The notes beneath the pieces were generated by a model. That model searched no databases. It saw only the letters and a list, made by a program, of their open reading frames with translations, and was not told where the DNA came from. From Bolinopsis microptera (Eukaryota > Ctenophora > Tentaculata > Lobata > Bolinopsidae), in the NCBI RefSeq assembly GCF_026151205.1, contig NC_087076.1:6734902-6798901 (forward strand): a DNA stretch of 64,000 nucleotides. Direction: 5' to 3'. The translations under genes and the position numbers were made by a program. This document shows positions 45,726 through 55,966 of the stretch, piece after piece; position 1 is the first letter of the stretch, and the number at the start of each line of letters is the position of its first letter.

Positions 45726-46407
45726 TTTAGTTTGTTAACAATCGAATTTGAATGTAGCTTTAGTATTTAATATGATTTTGATTCTATAAATCTATGATAT
45801 CCTCGATTTTGGCATGTGACATGTAGAATAATCGGAAGGAGACGAGACAATTCACCGAAAGAGCGGTTATAAGTACAAGATTAAGAAAGACCTAAGATTC
45901 TACAGACTCATGTTGGACGAAGACTCAGGATTATATTTTAAGAAGCAAGGATTTCGAACCTGCAGCTTTACGAGACAAGCATCACCTTGCAATAATTAGA
46001 CATAAAGTGGCTTGAACTACCAGCTTGTAGACGCTTTGAACCACGAACATGAGTTCAAACATACCAAAACTGTAGCCATTTCATTCGGAATCAGCTAGGA
46101 GTCTTGCTGACATTTTTTTTCACCGCTTAGTTGACAACTGTAAACTGTAAAAGTAACAAGAACACTCAGTCCAGTGGCAGACCCAACAGTTTTAATCTTC
46201 ATAATTTTGGGACGGCCTGCATTTGTTCATTTACATCACAACAGGATCAAGACTCGTGTTATTTTGAAATAGAAAAATTAACGTTCAGCGTATCCAGTTT
46301 TAAAGTTAAACAGTTTCGAATTCAAATCAGTAAAATTCCAGAGCGCTTCAAGTATACACTATAAAGTATAAAATACAGAGCTATTGACATCTGATTACGT
46401 CTAAACT

Positions 46408-47329
46408 TTAGAGCGTACAAGCACTGGAGCAGGAGTTGCCGGCAATATCGTCACAGTCACTGTTCTCAGTGCAAGTCTTGTAGTCAGCTCCAATTCCTGG
46501 AAAAGTGTCTTAGCTCTTAACAAAACTTAGACCTTACGGACTCCTCGGTCTTTATATTTCATTTTTATGGAAACCAGAAGCTTACATATTATTGATTATG
46601 ATTATTGATTCGCCCAACATTTAAGGGGAGGGGGGGGGGTCAGTAGACCTCGAGAGATTAATGGCACTTACCACTGTCAGAATCAGCCGCTAAATAGCAC
46701 CATTCCTTGCAAGTAGTACAGCAACCTACAGGGCGATAACACTTAGATTGAGGTTCGTAACCGTGGCAAATATGAAAGCAAATATAATGCGATTGTCATG
46801 TGAGGGGCGGTGTGACGTCACCTTTTCAAGTGTGAGACGCAACGCAAAAGGTACATGGAAAACTATAGCTTAAACGTGAATCTAAAACATGATGGTTCTG
46901 AGGTTCTTGAGTTCACGTTGGTATGTTTCACCGAACCTACCTCGGGGGTGGATATCAGTTGATGCGCACCAGCCCATGCATTGGGAAGCGCAATATCCTT
47001 TATGACATCCATAGGAGCATGCAAAGAGTCCTTTATCATACTTTCCGTCGCATTTCTCTGGTGAGTGGCATTTCCATTGTCCCCAAACACATACTGCGTC
47101 TGAAGAGCGGCAGATATGTTTCTCTCTTTAAATTCTTGTTATAAATATACTACTGTTCCTTCTCTTATCTCGTGATGATATGTTAGCGAGCATTTTTTTT
47201 TTCTTTTTGATTCTACAATCTACAATAAAAATGAATAATTTATTTCAAATTAATTAAGTTACTTGAAAAAGTTTGCTCACCTGAATAACAAACGAGAAGA
47301 GTCAAACAAAGGAGGGAAATTTTAAACAT
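46408..47329 (-). CDS. Four-exon gene for a secreted cysteine-rich protein
   Basis: Exons on the minus strand: 47329-47281, 47099-46941, 46725-46672 and 46496-46408. All introns are GT..AG (donors GTGAGC, GTAGGT, GTAAGT; acceptors CTCTTCAG, CCTGTAG, TTTTCCAG), every junction is phase 1, and the total is 351 bases (116 residues plus TAA). Exon 1 encodes a signal peptide, MFKISLLCLTLLVCYS. The mature chain has 16 cysteines in patterns such as CSYGCHKGYCASQCMGWC, CCTTCKEWCY and DYKTCTENSDC. The 'W-C-Y ... Y-x-x-C-x-x-x-S-D-C' layout recalls small extracellular Cys-rich proteins of nematodes, molluscs and cnidarians whose role is not known to me; toxin-like, antimicrobial or matrix roles are all open. 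Oddity: the exon-3 frame stays open 5' of the chosen acceptor with further cysteines (CHGYEPQSKC), but no AG lies before the upstream TGA. Confidence 0.75.
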
Positions 47330-47339
47330 TTTTTCAGCA

Positions 47340-48380
47340 ACGGTGAATTATTCGAGTGATTACGATGAAAGTTTTGTTATGTTTTATGGTGGATTAGTCA
47401 CCACATTCTAGCAACTAAGATGAGATTATTCAATTATATTTCAAGTATAAACAGGTGTTTGAAAGTGCTAAAAGGATCAGAAATCAAAATTCGTAAAGAA
47501 TTCTATTTCAACTCTATAGTACTTTATTACCGTAATAGAATAATAAAATATCAAATGTAACCTTATTGAATTATGCTATGATAAAATCCGTAAAATTTAA
47601 TTTTTTAATAGCTTAATAAAATGACTGGTAGCACGAACGAGAGGCATCAACCACTGACTCTAAACTTGCAAACGGAGTATTTAAAATTAAACGCACTAAT
47701 TCGTCCACTCTGTTCTGTTACTTAGAGAGTCTAAAGCAATTTATAAAAACTTTATTACAAAGGATACAAACTTCAGAACAGTTTTTTACAACCTATCAGA
47801 GAAGTCAAGTACGTGTGCTTCTTTTTCTCCCGGTTGGGGGAAATAATGTAGAAAATTTGAGTCGTGATTCTGATATGAAATTAGTATTTGAAAATATTAA
47901 TGATCTTAGTTTAAGAAGTCTTCCCCGTGGCTAACACACACTTTTTATCATTAATACCTAAGAAAGTAAGAAAACGACATATTTGACTCATACCCTCATA
48001 TTAGGAATATGCACAAATTCAATTGCTTGAATTTTTTAGGACAGAAAGTATTAGGTTTGTTGATATCTTTTCTTTCTTTCTCAAAAAGCCGATTAATTAG
48101 TGATGTGATCCATCAGTAGAATTTAATTGACCTAGAAATAAGAAATGGATCATGGACTAGATATAGGGTAAAGTTCACTTGAGTGTGCCACCAACTCAGA
48201 AAAAAGGCACTGAGAGCATTCTTCTTTATTAAACGCATGGTGGATACCAGAGCGCTGTCAACAATTCTACAACAATTTTGAAAATAGAAGGGTTACTAGG
48301 TCAATGAGAACTAACAATATTAATATGGAAGAATTTCTGAGTTAGATATACAAGGTCCAGATTTATCCGGTTTTTACAGG
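47340..48380. other. Intergenic, no feature recognised
   Basis: AT-rich DNA upstream of the cysteine-rich gene. The promoter of that gene should lie near 47330-47600, but no clear TATA box or other motif stands out from the AT background. Confidence 0.5.
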
Positions 48381-48389
48381 GTACCAGCT

Positions 48390-48803
48390 CAGGGGATACC
48401 AACTCTGGTCGCTGAACCGGGTAAGGAAAACACAGAACTTCTCAAATCAGGAATTCTTCGAGTCGTGCGTAAACGGGCAGACTTGGACTATTTAGAGAAT
48501 AACAAGATAATCACTAACAACCAAAACGGATTAAGATCAGTTAGGAGCTGCTTCACACAGCTCCTTGACCATAGGGAAAACATATTCAAAAATCTCCAGG
48601 ACAATTATGAAGTTGATGTGATTTATCTAGACTACGCTAAAGCGTTTGACGAAGGCCAGTGCGAACTGAATGGAACAATCAACAGCCACAATGCGGTACA
48701 CTGGCCTGTAGAAGCGCCCTATTCATTCTTCAAATATCACCAAATGGATTGGAATCTGCTCGCAACGCCTCTTCGGACCATACTTCTTCAAGCAAAATAT
48801 TAG
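48390..48803 (+). pseudogene. LINE reverse transcriptase fragment
   Basis: The plus frame reads NNQNGLRSVRSCFTQLLDH and then NYEVDVIYLDYAKAFDE. The signatures are Q-x-G-F/L-R-x-x-R-S-C-x-T-Q-L and D-V-I-Y-x-D-x-x-K-A-F-D of non-LTR reverse transcriptases, with the first catalytic Asp in YLDYAKAFD. After FDE the sequence no longer resembles RT, so the fragment is broken there. The rest of the frame to TAG (48801) is probably unrelated. Confidence 0.75.
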
Positions 48804-49598
48804 AATAGAAATGAAATCTTAAATTTCTATTTATTCCCTGAAATTGTTACTAAGTTCAAAATAAATGTATATGATAAAGTCTATCACTATAAGAATATAC
48901 ATGAAAGTCAGACATGCTTCGCGAAAACTAACAGTTCTGAGTTCTGTGTGCTAACTGATACCAATTTACACTAACTAACTAATACTCTTAACTATCTAAA
49001 AACTAACTAGCTAGCGTGTGTGCTCGTAGCGCAGCTTAAATAATAAAAAATGAGCCACAGTTCATTCTGCCTAAAACTCCTCACAAAATACTGAATCGTT
49101 AAAAAACTCGTTAAAAACGGTTTATAGAATACAACGGCCACCACTTACACCAAATTAAAATACATACTATGCAAAAAAAGCAGAATTATAGGCAGAAATT
49201 ATTCATCATGTTTAAAAAAGTGTAAGTACGTGTTATTTTGCTCCACAAACTAGGGGGAGAGGAGGGGCTCAGTTGCTATAGAGATTCAAATCTAGTTGAG
49301 TTAGTCTCCGTGAAAGCTCAAGGATAAACGTTTTATTGAAACTGTCTAGGGATTTGATAATTGACCCGCAATTTTGACAATCTTACTTTCACCGTTGGTC
49401 CTGACCCAAAGATTAAAGATGCGTAAGATTTAGAGATAAGGAAAGTCCTAGAGTTTTGAATTGAACACATTTTACTTCATTCAACACATATTACTTTTTA
49501 TTGAACACATTTTACTTTACATTAAGCATCAACGTTTTTGCTCTCTAATCTTTTCCTAAGTGCACTGACTTGCTGATAAGAAACAGCTTGATCTGATC
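48804..49598. other. No recognised feature
   Basis: AT-rich DNA with CTAACTAACTAATAC-type short runs near 48970. A repeated word, GAACACATTTTACTT, occurs at about 49463 and 49503. No gene. Confidence 0.4.
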
Positions 49599-49917
49599 AT
49601 GGCTCATCTTAACAAGTCGACTCCTACTCTTACGAAGACTTCATCTCATTCCAGGAAGAACAGTAACACTGAACTCGCTGCCTTTGGGTCAACCCCAGGC
49701 TCGGAGGCACCCTCCTTCGGTATGTTGGGCTTTGGTGTGCCAAAGACACATTTGTGCCCATTTGTGCTAAGACATGTTTGAACGCGTTACCTACTCTCTC
49801 TACGTAAGCGTTGATTTGGAATATAACAGACTCCACCTTATTGATTCCACAATTACTAACAAAGTCACTAAACATTTAAGCAAACAAGCAGCCATCAAAC
49901 AATACCTTACAACTTAA
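49599..49917 (+). pseudogene. Unrecognised coding-like remnant with a frameshift
   Basis: ATG at 49599 opens a Ser/Thr-rich peptide (NKSTPTLTKTSSHSRKNSN) that stops at 49781. An alternative frame from about 49777 continues with LEYNRLHLIDSTITNKVTKH to TAA near 49917. Together they could be an N-terminal, gag-like or ORF1-like part of a retroelement, but there is no diagnostic motif. Confidence 0.25.
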
Positions 49918-49984
49918 ATAATCATTGATATAGATCAAACCATGAACAGTTTAACTTTAACTGCGGCTGCTAATTTACTTTCAC

Positions 49985-50480
49985 AATCTCCGCCAACAAC
50001 AATCTCCGCCAATATCTAGAGGATCTATTATCTAGTAAAAGAAAGTTACACAACGGACGTGATCAGAGGCAGAATTAAAAAGGACTACGATCAATATCCA
50101 AGTTCATCAAGAACAATTGAGAGGTAATATATGTTAATACTTCTGCTGTGTTCTCAAAACATTGTTACAGAATGTAATATTCGGGTAGTAAAAATACTTA
50201 CACCATTTTTATGAAATAAATAATTTGAGAACATTTAGCTACAATGAAATGTTAAACAGTTTCCTTTACGGGCTTTAATCGCATGTTTAGAATCTTTAGA
50301 CTTTAGAGTCATCAAAAATCTTTAAGTTGAAACTTTCAGAATGCTACAGTTTTTTGAGATAAAAAGAACAGACAACAGTTTGTCTGACCAAGAAGTAACC
50401 CAAGCTGTCACAGATATTGTTGCACACAGATGGAGCCTGGGGCTACAGGCATGTGAGACAGGAATTAAGGTGAGACGAAT
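49985..50480 (+). pseudogene. Diverged copy of integrase-core exons 1-2
   Basis: GAGGATCTATTATCTAG...ACTACGATCAATATCC matches exon 1 of the 3.3 kb units, but with a 9-base change that brings in a stop. Here the codon that is TGA in the array is TCA (Ser), and the exon is followed by GTAATA, a proper donor. This copy therefore shows the ancestral state of the exon-1 end. Exon 2 (about 50340-50470) keeps SLSDQEVTQAVTDIVA but has lost bases in the GGTGGAGCC region. Confidence 0.65.
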
Positions 50481-51011
50481 ATCTAACAAGAATTGCGCCC
50501 GTTGTTTCGTTTTGGCGGACGCTAGATTTCCATTTCACATTTAGTAGAGTAAAAACTGTTACGCTAAAAACCCCGTTGCAAAGGAGTTCATCTAAAATGG
50601 CATTTCAAGAACAACATCACAAGATAGACATTCAGACTTTGAGTTGAAAATTTTGAAGTCAATTTGCGCAAAATGTTCAATAGCTGACTTATTCACTTTT
50701 GTCAGAAAACAGCAGCGTTGGTCCTGCCTGTCAGAAAAATGACCCAAAGATGACCCAAAGATGACCCACCTAGAGCAGAGTTCCTTATCTAAATGGACCA
50801 TCACAGATAATGATAGCAAAATGCATTTCACAATGGTAGTGGTACCAATTATTAATTTATTGTTAAGATATTCCGAAAATGATAATATTAATAAGTTACC
50901 AGTCGGTTTTGTTGGATTGTTGTGTCACAAATATTACGTGTTTACAATTTATGTTGCTAATTTTTTAAACTTTAGAAATAAGAATCATAAAAATGATATT
51001 GTAAAACAGGT
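50481..51011. other. Unassigned DNA
   Basis: The word GATGACCCA is tandemly repeated at 50738-50768. The frame at 50761-51069 has no known motif. Possibly hAT-element DNA upstream of the transposase fragment at 51054. Confidence 0.3.
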
Positions 51012-51362
51012 CGCCCAGAGGCCGCTCAGCAATAAGACTTTAAGAGGTCGATATTATTGGCACATGTGAAAAAAATAGTTGAGAAAGTTGGGGATCATGC
51101 GATTCTTACCACGGATATTTAGACAAGCGAAGCTAACGACTCATTTCTTTCATTAACTCTTCACTACCTCAATTCTGAGTTCCAGCCCAAGATGGTTGTG
51201 CTAGATTGCATCCCATTTAATGCTGAGCACACCGCGGAGAACATTCTTCATCTGATCGAGGAGAAACTGGATCCGTTCCAACTGTCGGATAAGATCCGTT
51301 GTTTTGTTAGGGATAATGCAGCAAATATGAGGCCGCTCAGGAATAAGACTTTAAGAGGTCGA
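51012..51362. repeat. Direct repeat of a ~31-bp word flanking the hAT fragment
   Basis: GAGGCCGCTCAGCAATAAGACTTTAAGAGGTCGAT at about 51018-51052 recurs with one change at about 51328-51362 (positions only partly typed here; the core is CAATAAGACTTTAAGAG). The right copy interrupts the transposase reading right after NAANM. It may be a very short mobile sequence or the trace of an excision or recombination. Confidence 0.7.
51054..51329 (+). pseudogene. hAT (ZBED-type) transposase central fragment
   Basis: The frame reads HVKKIVEKVGDHAILTTDI, then a TAG at 51120-51122 where hAT proteins have Trp (T-D-x-W-T-S). It goes on with SLTLHYLNSEFQPKMVVLD, HTAENILHLIEEKL and CFVRDNAANM. These are the RNase-H-like core signatures of hAT transposases, with the first Asp in TTD and the second in RDNAANM. 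The fragment lacks both ends, and the frame runs into the 31 bp repeat. Confidence 0.85.
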
Positions 51363-51821
51363 TCCAGCAGGTTCAAAAGATCTATCGGAGCTTATAACTG
51401 ATAGCTGATAACTATTTTTTATAGTTATCAGATAAACATTAAATTAACGCGTATTTTAAATTTTCGCAAATTCATACCTGTAGAAATTATTTTTTAAGTC
51501 TGAGAATATATGTATATATTTATTTTTCGAACAAAAGACCTGTAAAAAGAAAGCAGGATACGCACAACCTTTGGCCATTTTGTGACCGCTTATGTCAAGC
51601 AAAGCACAGAACATCAGATAAGTGCCCGAGTAGATTCAAATTTTGAATCTCAACAACAACCACTGGTTGTGTGCTTCAAATGCTCCTTATTATCGCAATG
51701 AGCCTGACATTGTTTAATTATTTGATTCACTTGTTCACGTATATTACAAATACGACCTCACACTACCATTGTCCGCTACGTACTAACCCAACACCAAACA
51801 AATATACTTATACGATTCAGA

Positions 51822-52025
51822 ATGTCATACAGATGTTACATCTGCAAGGAAACCAAAGATGAAGAAGGGCAGCTGCTGGACGAGGAGCTCTGCAGAAAAT
51901 GCCAGCTGGAGGAGAGAGCCCAGAGAAGAGAATTGAAATTGGAAGCAGAGATAGAGAAGGTAAAACAGAAGAACAAGAGGAGGTTGAAATCTCAAGGAGA
52001 AGTGGAGATAGGGTTAACGGAGTGT
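51822..52025 (+). CDS. Small zinc-ribbon/coiled-coil open frame inserted in the Ulp1 copy
   Basis: ATG at 51822. YRCYICKETKDEEGQLLDEE and LCRKCQLEE form C-x2-C ... C-x2-C, a plausible zinc site, followed by a charged helix (RELKLEAEIEKVKQKNKRR). It ends at TAA 52023, within the 12+12 hairpin. The peptide is 67 residues. I do not know the family. The C-x2-C and coil layout is common in small nucleic-acid-binding proteins of retroelements, but this is only an analogy. Confidence 0.4.
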
Positions 52026-52035
52026 TAACCCTATC
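52007..52035. repeat. Perfect 12-bp hairpin with 5-base loop
   Basis: GATAGGGTTAAC (52007-52018), loop GGAGT, then GTTAACCCTATC (52024-52035). The hairpin sits exactly at the right junction between the inserted segment and the resumed Ulp1-like sequence, and contains the stop codon of the inserted frame. Confidence 0.95.
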
Positions 52036-52311
52036 TGCACTGGGATCTATGAAGTCTCTTTCCATTGGATACCATCCCCTGCAATACGATCATCTCCAAG
52101 CAGTTTACATCAGAGGAAAAGTGAGGGAATAGTTTAAAGGAATCTAATCAGCTCGTTATAAAATGAGGGAGTTCAGAGGTACAGACTTACAGAGTGTTAA
52201 CTTCATATTATGTTTATATTATATTTCATGTGTTTGTATATAATATGTGTTAATTACTTTGGGCTAATACCTTTATCATATGCTTATATGTCAGGAGTAT
52301 GCTGTATCTGA

Positions 52312-52518
52312 ATGTCTATAGCCGTGGGGTCTTACATATCTCAGGAAATCAAAAGTCTTATTGCAGATGATGCAGAAATAGATTATATCACAAAGTTGAA
52401 AGTATTCACTAGACAAACTGTGAGTAACAATAGAGAAACTGTTGAAGAAGTGACAGTAAATAAATATGGTTGTCCGGCCACAGAGGACACTTCTACGAAT
52501 GAGGGGAACAGACAATAG
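52312..52518 (+). CDS. Unrecognised 68-codon open frame
   Basis: Acidic, ordinary composition (EIKSLIADDAEIDYITKLKV, then a Thr/Glu-rich tail). No motif. DNA on both sides (52136-52311 and 52519-53290) shows nothing I can assign; the 119-codon frame at 52818 is AT-driven. Confidence 0.25.
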   Translation: MSIAVGSYISQEIKSLIADDAEIDYITKLKVFTRQTVSNNRETVEEVTVNKYGCPATEDTSTNEGNRQ

Positions 52519-53299
52519 CATGTTGTGAGTTGTGCCTCTATGCGATCATCAGTTTCGTAATAGGGGGAGAATTCTTAACTGTAACAGAGATGAATTTGTT
52601 ATGTCAGAGAAGAGGCGTATTTTAAGGGATGTTTTAAGCAAGTCAGATTCATTCCTCTGCTTGGGGATTTCAGATGGGGTCGAGGAAATCTAAGACATTT
52701 CCTAGGAAGTTTACGAATTTCTGTATAAACGAAGAGTTGTCGATACAAGTTAAGACTTAAAAATAATATTGGTTCAGAAATTCAGAATAGATTCATGTTT
52801 GTCTAAACATCAAAACTATGTTAGTTTTATTTAGGTTTCTTGTTAAGATAGTATTAACGTTAAATTATATAATATTGTATAAGTGCCCTGGCAAGAGCCT
52901 ATCGTGGGGGTGGGGTTATCTTCGTTCTTCTGTTTTAGATAAAGGAAAGGATAGTTTTCGATGCGGTAAAAGGAAACTGCTAACTGTGATTTTGCTCTTG
53001 ACATGTACATACATTAAACTATTTAGCCGATTTTTCAGGCTCGCCTTGTCACAATTGTTTAATTTTAAATATTTTACGATGGTTTCTTTTTATACAATTA
53101 AGCATAAATCATCCAATTTCTTTGTTGCTGTTATTATGTTTATTAAATATTCTCAGGTGTCCCATATCATAAGTTAAACTTACAATCTTCACATCTCCTA
53201 GATTACACTGACTAGTGTCTTGTCTGGTTATAAATATAATGTATGAGAGTATAGCATCTGTGTGTATGCCTAATGAGAAACTTTCAATATAGTCAATCA

Positions 53300-53740
53300 A
53301 TAATGTTGTGTTTTTTTACTCCTGCTAATACTAGGACAACAGAGAAGAGGCAGTTCGTGAAGACCCCACTACCCCCTAAGAGAGGGAAGATTGAATGAAT
53401 TCAGAGAGTTCATTCACGGCATATTTTTAGGTCGAATCGAACTGGTTCCGCTAGGATACTGGAGGAGGTAGGCAAAAATAAAAGGAGGAAAAGGAAGAAC
53501 AGACAGGAAGCGGTTTGTGAGGACACCACTAAAGATCACGACCCAGAACCCGCTGACCCTACCACACCTTTTTTGTTTCTGAGGAAAGATTGGATGAATT
53601 CCAACGATTTATCGAGAATCATCCAAATGCTTACGGTTCATTACGAGGGGCCGGGGGGGGGGGGGGTAAACATTCGAAGAGAACGAGATAATGGAGTGTT
53701 TACAAAATATGATGGACCAGAACAAAGTTTATTTGGACAT
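53300..53740 (+). pseudogene. Element fragment with KRRKRK...EDTTKDHD peptide (copy 1)
   Basis: GGAGGTAGGCAAAAATAAAA through GATTGGATGAATTCCAACG (about 53463-53613) matches 61172-61320, and GAGATAATGGAGTGTTTACA (53687) matches 61424. A poly-G run (53651-53666) and lost bases break the frame. See the better copy at 61169-61414. Confidence 0.5.
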
Positions 53741-54319
53741 GTCAACTAGAACTGTATTTCTAATCAAGATAGTATTTTGTTAGCCATCTGATGATGTGAG
53801 TCCCTGTATTAGTATTTGGGGGTCGTTCACATATTACGAAATCTGCCGACGCGAGGGGGGGGTTCCAAATGCTTACGGTTCATTACGGGGGGCCGGGGGG
53901 AGGGGGGTTGGTCTTTGTATATCCTGATTTTAGTTGGTGTCTTGATGTTGCGACTGTACTATATACTGCTAATCAATCAATAATGTTGTGTTTTAAAAAA
54001 AAGTTCAGGATATCTAGAATGAACGCTGGAATATTTACCTACCTAGGATGGAACCTGCAACAAGAACCGGAAAGTATAATGATAGATCAGAGGAACTACG
54101 GGGACACGATTCGCCGATAGAAATCTCATCTACGAGAATTAAAGAAGTGGAGAGTATACTAAATGAAGAAGAGAAAAAGAATAATCAAGGATAACGAGGG
54201 AAACTTTTGTGGCTTAGCAGACAATTAAGACCAGATGAGAGTATAGCGTGTGTATTATGTGTGTATGCCCAATGAGAAAGTTTTAATAAAAACAATCGAT
54301 AATGTTGTGTTTTTTTAAG

Positions 54320-54400
54320 TCATGCTAAATCTATTATTTATTAGATGTTGAATATTATGACGTATTTTTCGGATAGCATGCTCAAGCTACAAGGAACAGC
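54320..54400. repeat. Short dispersed repeat (GGATAGCATGCTCAAGCTACA)
   Basis: TTATTTATTAGATGTTGAAT and GATAGCATGCTCAAGCTACA (54331-54391) recur at 61752-61802, just before the 39 bp array. Together with the shared KRRKRK peptide this ties 53.3-54.4 kb and 61.1-61.8 kb to one element family. Confidence 0.75.
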
Positions 54401-54596
54401 GCCTTCTTTACTAGGCAGCAACTATCTCTACAGTGTACAACTCTTCAGGAGATAATGTACTCTAAATAGGCTAGCTGATATGCTTTAAGTTACAGCTGGT
54501 ACATTAAACTACTATGGAGTAGCTATTGTTTTTGTGGGCACTATCGATGTCATAGCACAAAATTAGAAAGAAAGCTAAAACTGTCTGATGTACTGT

Positions 54597-54623
54597 CGAT
54601 CGCTTCATTATGTGAAGCGATCG
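54597..54623. repeat. Perfect 11-bp inverted repeat, 5-base loop
   Basis: CGATCGCTTCA, TTATG, TGAAGCGATCG. It lies in otherwise featureless DNA (54401-55090). No T-run follows it, and this is eukaryotic DNA, so it is not read as a terminator. Confidence 0.9.
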
Positions 54624-55093
54624 CAGAGTTGTACGGATTGAACTCTTCAAAAAACAAAATAACCTTGTACAGAAAGTTGTCAGGTACGTGGATATTTAAC
54701 CAATTTTTCAAAATGAGTGGATTAGTCCCTGGCAATAGTGACTGTTCCTATCCATGCGTCAATTAAATCCAGGTTTCATGTAAAATTATCTTTTGGCGAT
54801 GTTTCTTATTATAATATGCTAATATAGTAACATCAGATTTTTAGCGGTTTCTCAAAAAAATAACTCTTAGGCATTAAGAATGTTCATAGCACTAATATAA
54901 ACATGCATCTTAGGCACATTTTGGTTCATCCCTGAAGTCTGTATCTCAATCAGAAGCTGAGATAATATATAGTGGGGGCCGGGGTCGCGGTGTGAGCGGG
55001 ACTTTTGCCATGTACAGGTTTAAATGCGATCAAGAAAGTTTCTGACGAATCTAAGAAGACCACGCTTATAGCATTGCAGACTACGCTCATTGC

Positions 55094-55547
55094 TGAATGC
55101 TGAAGCAGAATCTCTCCATTTTAAAAGGGATAAATCCGGGTAATGCAGCAGACCCGGATGGAATCCATGGTACAGTATTTAAGAATTGTGCGAGAACTCC
55201 TCCAAAGCCACTAATCATGATTTTCAACACCTCTTTTGTAACTGGATGTGTGCCAGAGGAATGGAAGCTTGTATCATCTGTTGTTCTGGTACAATAGAAA
55301 GGTGACAAAGAATCTGTCGAAAATTATAGACCCATCTCATTTACATGTTTAGTTGTGAAAGATTTTGAACGATGTATTAGGAAAAATTGTTGTATGCAAC
55401 TTGTGAAGGGTTAATTATTGACTTAAGACAACACGATTTTGTGAATGGAAAGTCTTGCACCACTCAGATGGTCCCGTATTTTGATTTTGCCAAGGCTTTT
55501 GACAGTTTATCACATGATTGTGTTTCACATAATATACTAATTTTATA
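55094..55547 (+). pseudogene. LINE reverse transcriptase fragment with stops and an internal deletion
   Basis: The plus frame reads GINPGNAADPDGIHGTVFKN and FVTGCVPEEWKLVSSVVLVQ. A TAG (55295-55297) follows, then KGDKESVENYRPISFTCLVV in the same frame. After TAA the reading resumes with LRQHDFVNGKSCTTQM and FDFAKAFDSLSHDCV. This is the ordered palm/finger motif series of LINE reverse transcriptases (x-G-x-D-G-I, P-x-x-W-K, N-Y-R-P-I-S, Q-H-x-F, D-F-x-K-A-F-D). The stretch between SCTTQ and FAKAFD is shorter than normal, so about 20 residues are deleted. Confidence 0.85.
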
Positions 55548-55966
55548 GTCTAAGTTATTATTTAATCAAATAGTGTTTGGTATTTAATTTCCAACATGAT
55601 CGTTTTATGTCATACAATAAAAAACTTTAGAAATCTATTGAACTTATAGAAGACAATGGGACAAACGTTCCGGATAAGCACCCCTATCAAGATTCTAAAA
55701 AAAGTGCGATGAGATTGGATTTTGACACTAGAAGTGCGATTTTCACGTGTCACGTGCAGTGGCGAAATGTACTCCCCACAACCCCCCCCCCCCCCCCCCT
55801 CCAGCCTGCAAGATTTCTTGCCCCACTAATTATTTTCTATTTAAAAAGATTTCGCGAGTCCCTTTGTAAGCGAAAAGTATGTCACTGTTATCGGATCCAT
55901 AAATAACGAAAAATTTACGTGCGTATTTTTATGAATTATATTATGTTACATATTGTAATTATGGTA
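55548..55966. other. No gene; contains a C15 run
   Basis: A poly-C tract at about 55785-55800 sits in AT-rich DNA. No matching poly-G partner or inverted repeat is found nearby, unlike the capped elements. Confidence 0.5.

Larger units (their letters stand above)
38505..46250 (+). repeat. Tandem array of ~3.3-kb units (one partial, two full, one partial)
   Basis: TTAACCGAAGAGAACAT recurs at 38655, 41968 and 45286, and GGCATGTGACATGTAGAATA at 39185, 42504 and 45811, spacings of 3307-3319. A shorter start piece lies at 38510-38650. Units are nearly identical, so the duplication is recent. The third unit ends near 46250, just before the cysteine-rich gene. Each unit carries a decayed gene for an N-D-x-A-E-R motif protein, then a decayed integrase-core gene. 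Stretches between them (for instance 39100-39980 and 41243-41960) hold only short coding-like remnants such as QLVDALNHEHEFKHTKTVAI. Confidence 0.9.
51640..52135 (+). pseudogene. Ulp1-like protease copy with a replaced catalytic-Cys region
   Basis: TTCAAATTTTGAATCTCAAC to CGACCTCACACTACCATTGT (about 51640-51800) matches 19908-20320, with internal losses. ACTGGGATCTATGAAGTCTC to CAGAGGAAAA (about 52038-52120) matches 20378-20460. Between them, the part that should carry NGNDCGP is replaced by about 235 bases encoding a different peptide (51822-52025). The His remnant (HWLCAS) is kept, but the catalytic Cys is gone. Confidence 0.7.

Noticed and set aside
46863-47090. 75-codon minus-strand frame over the cysteine-rich exon
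   Set aside because: It uses the wrong frame. The spliced exon in the neighbouring frame explains the sequence with matching phases and cysteines.
52818-53177. 119-codon open frame
   Set aside because: Composition follows the local AT bias (Phe/Leu/Ile/Lys) and no motif or paralogue was seen.
54597-54623. Hairpin as a transcription terminator
   Set aside because: Intrinsic terminators are not expected in animal DNA, and no T-run or gene precedes it.
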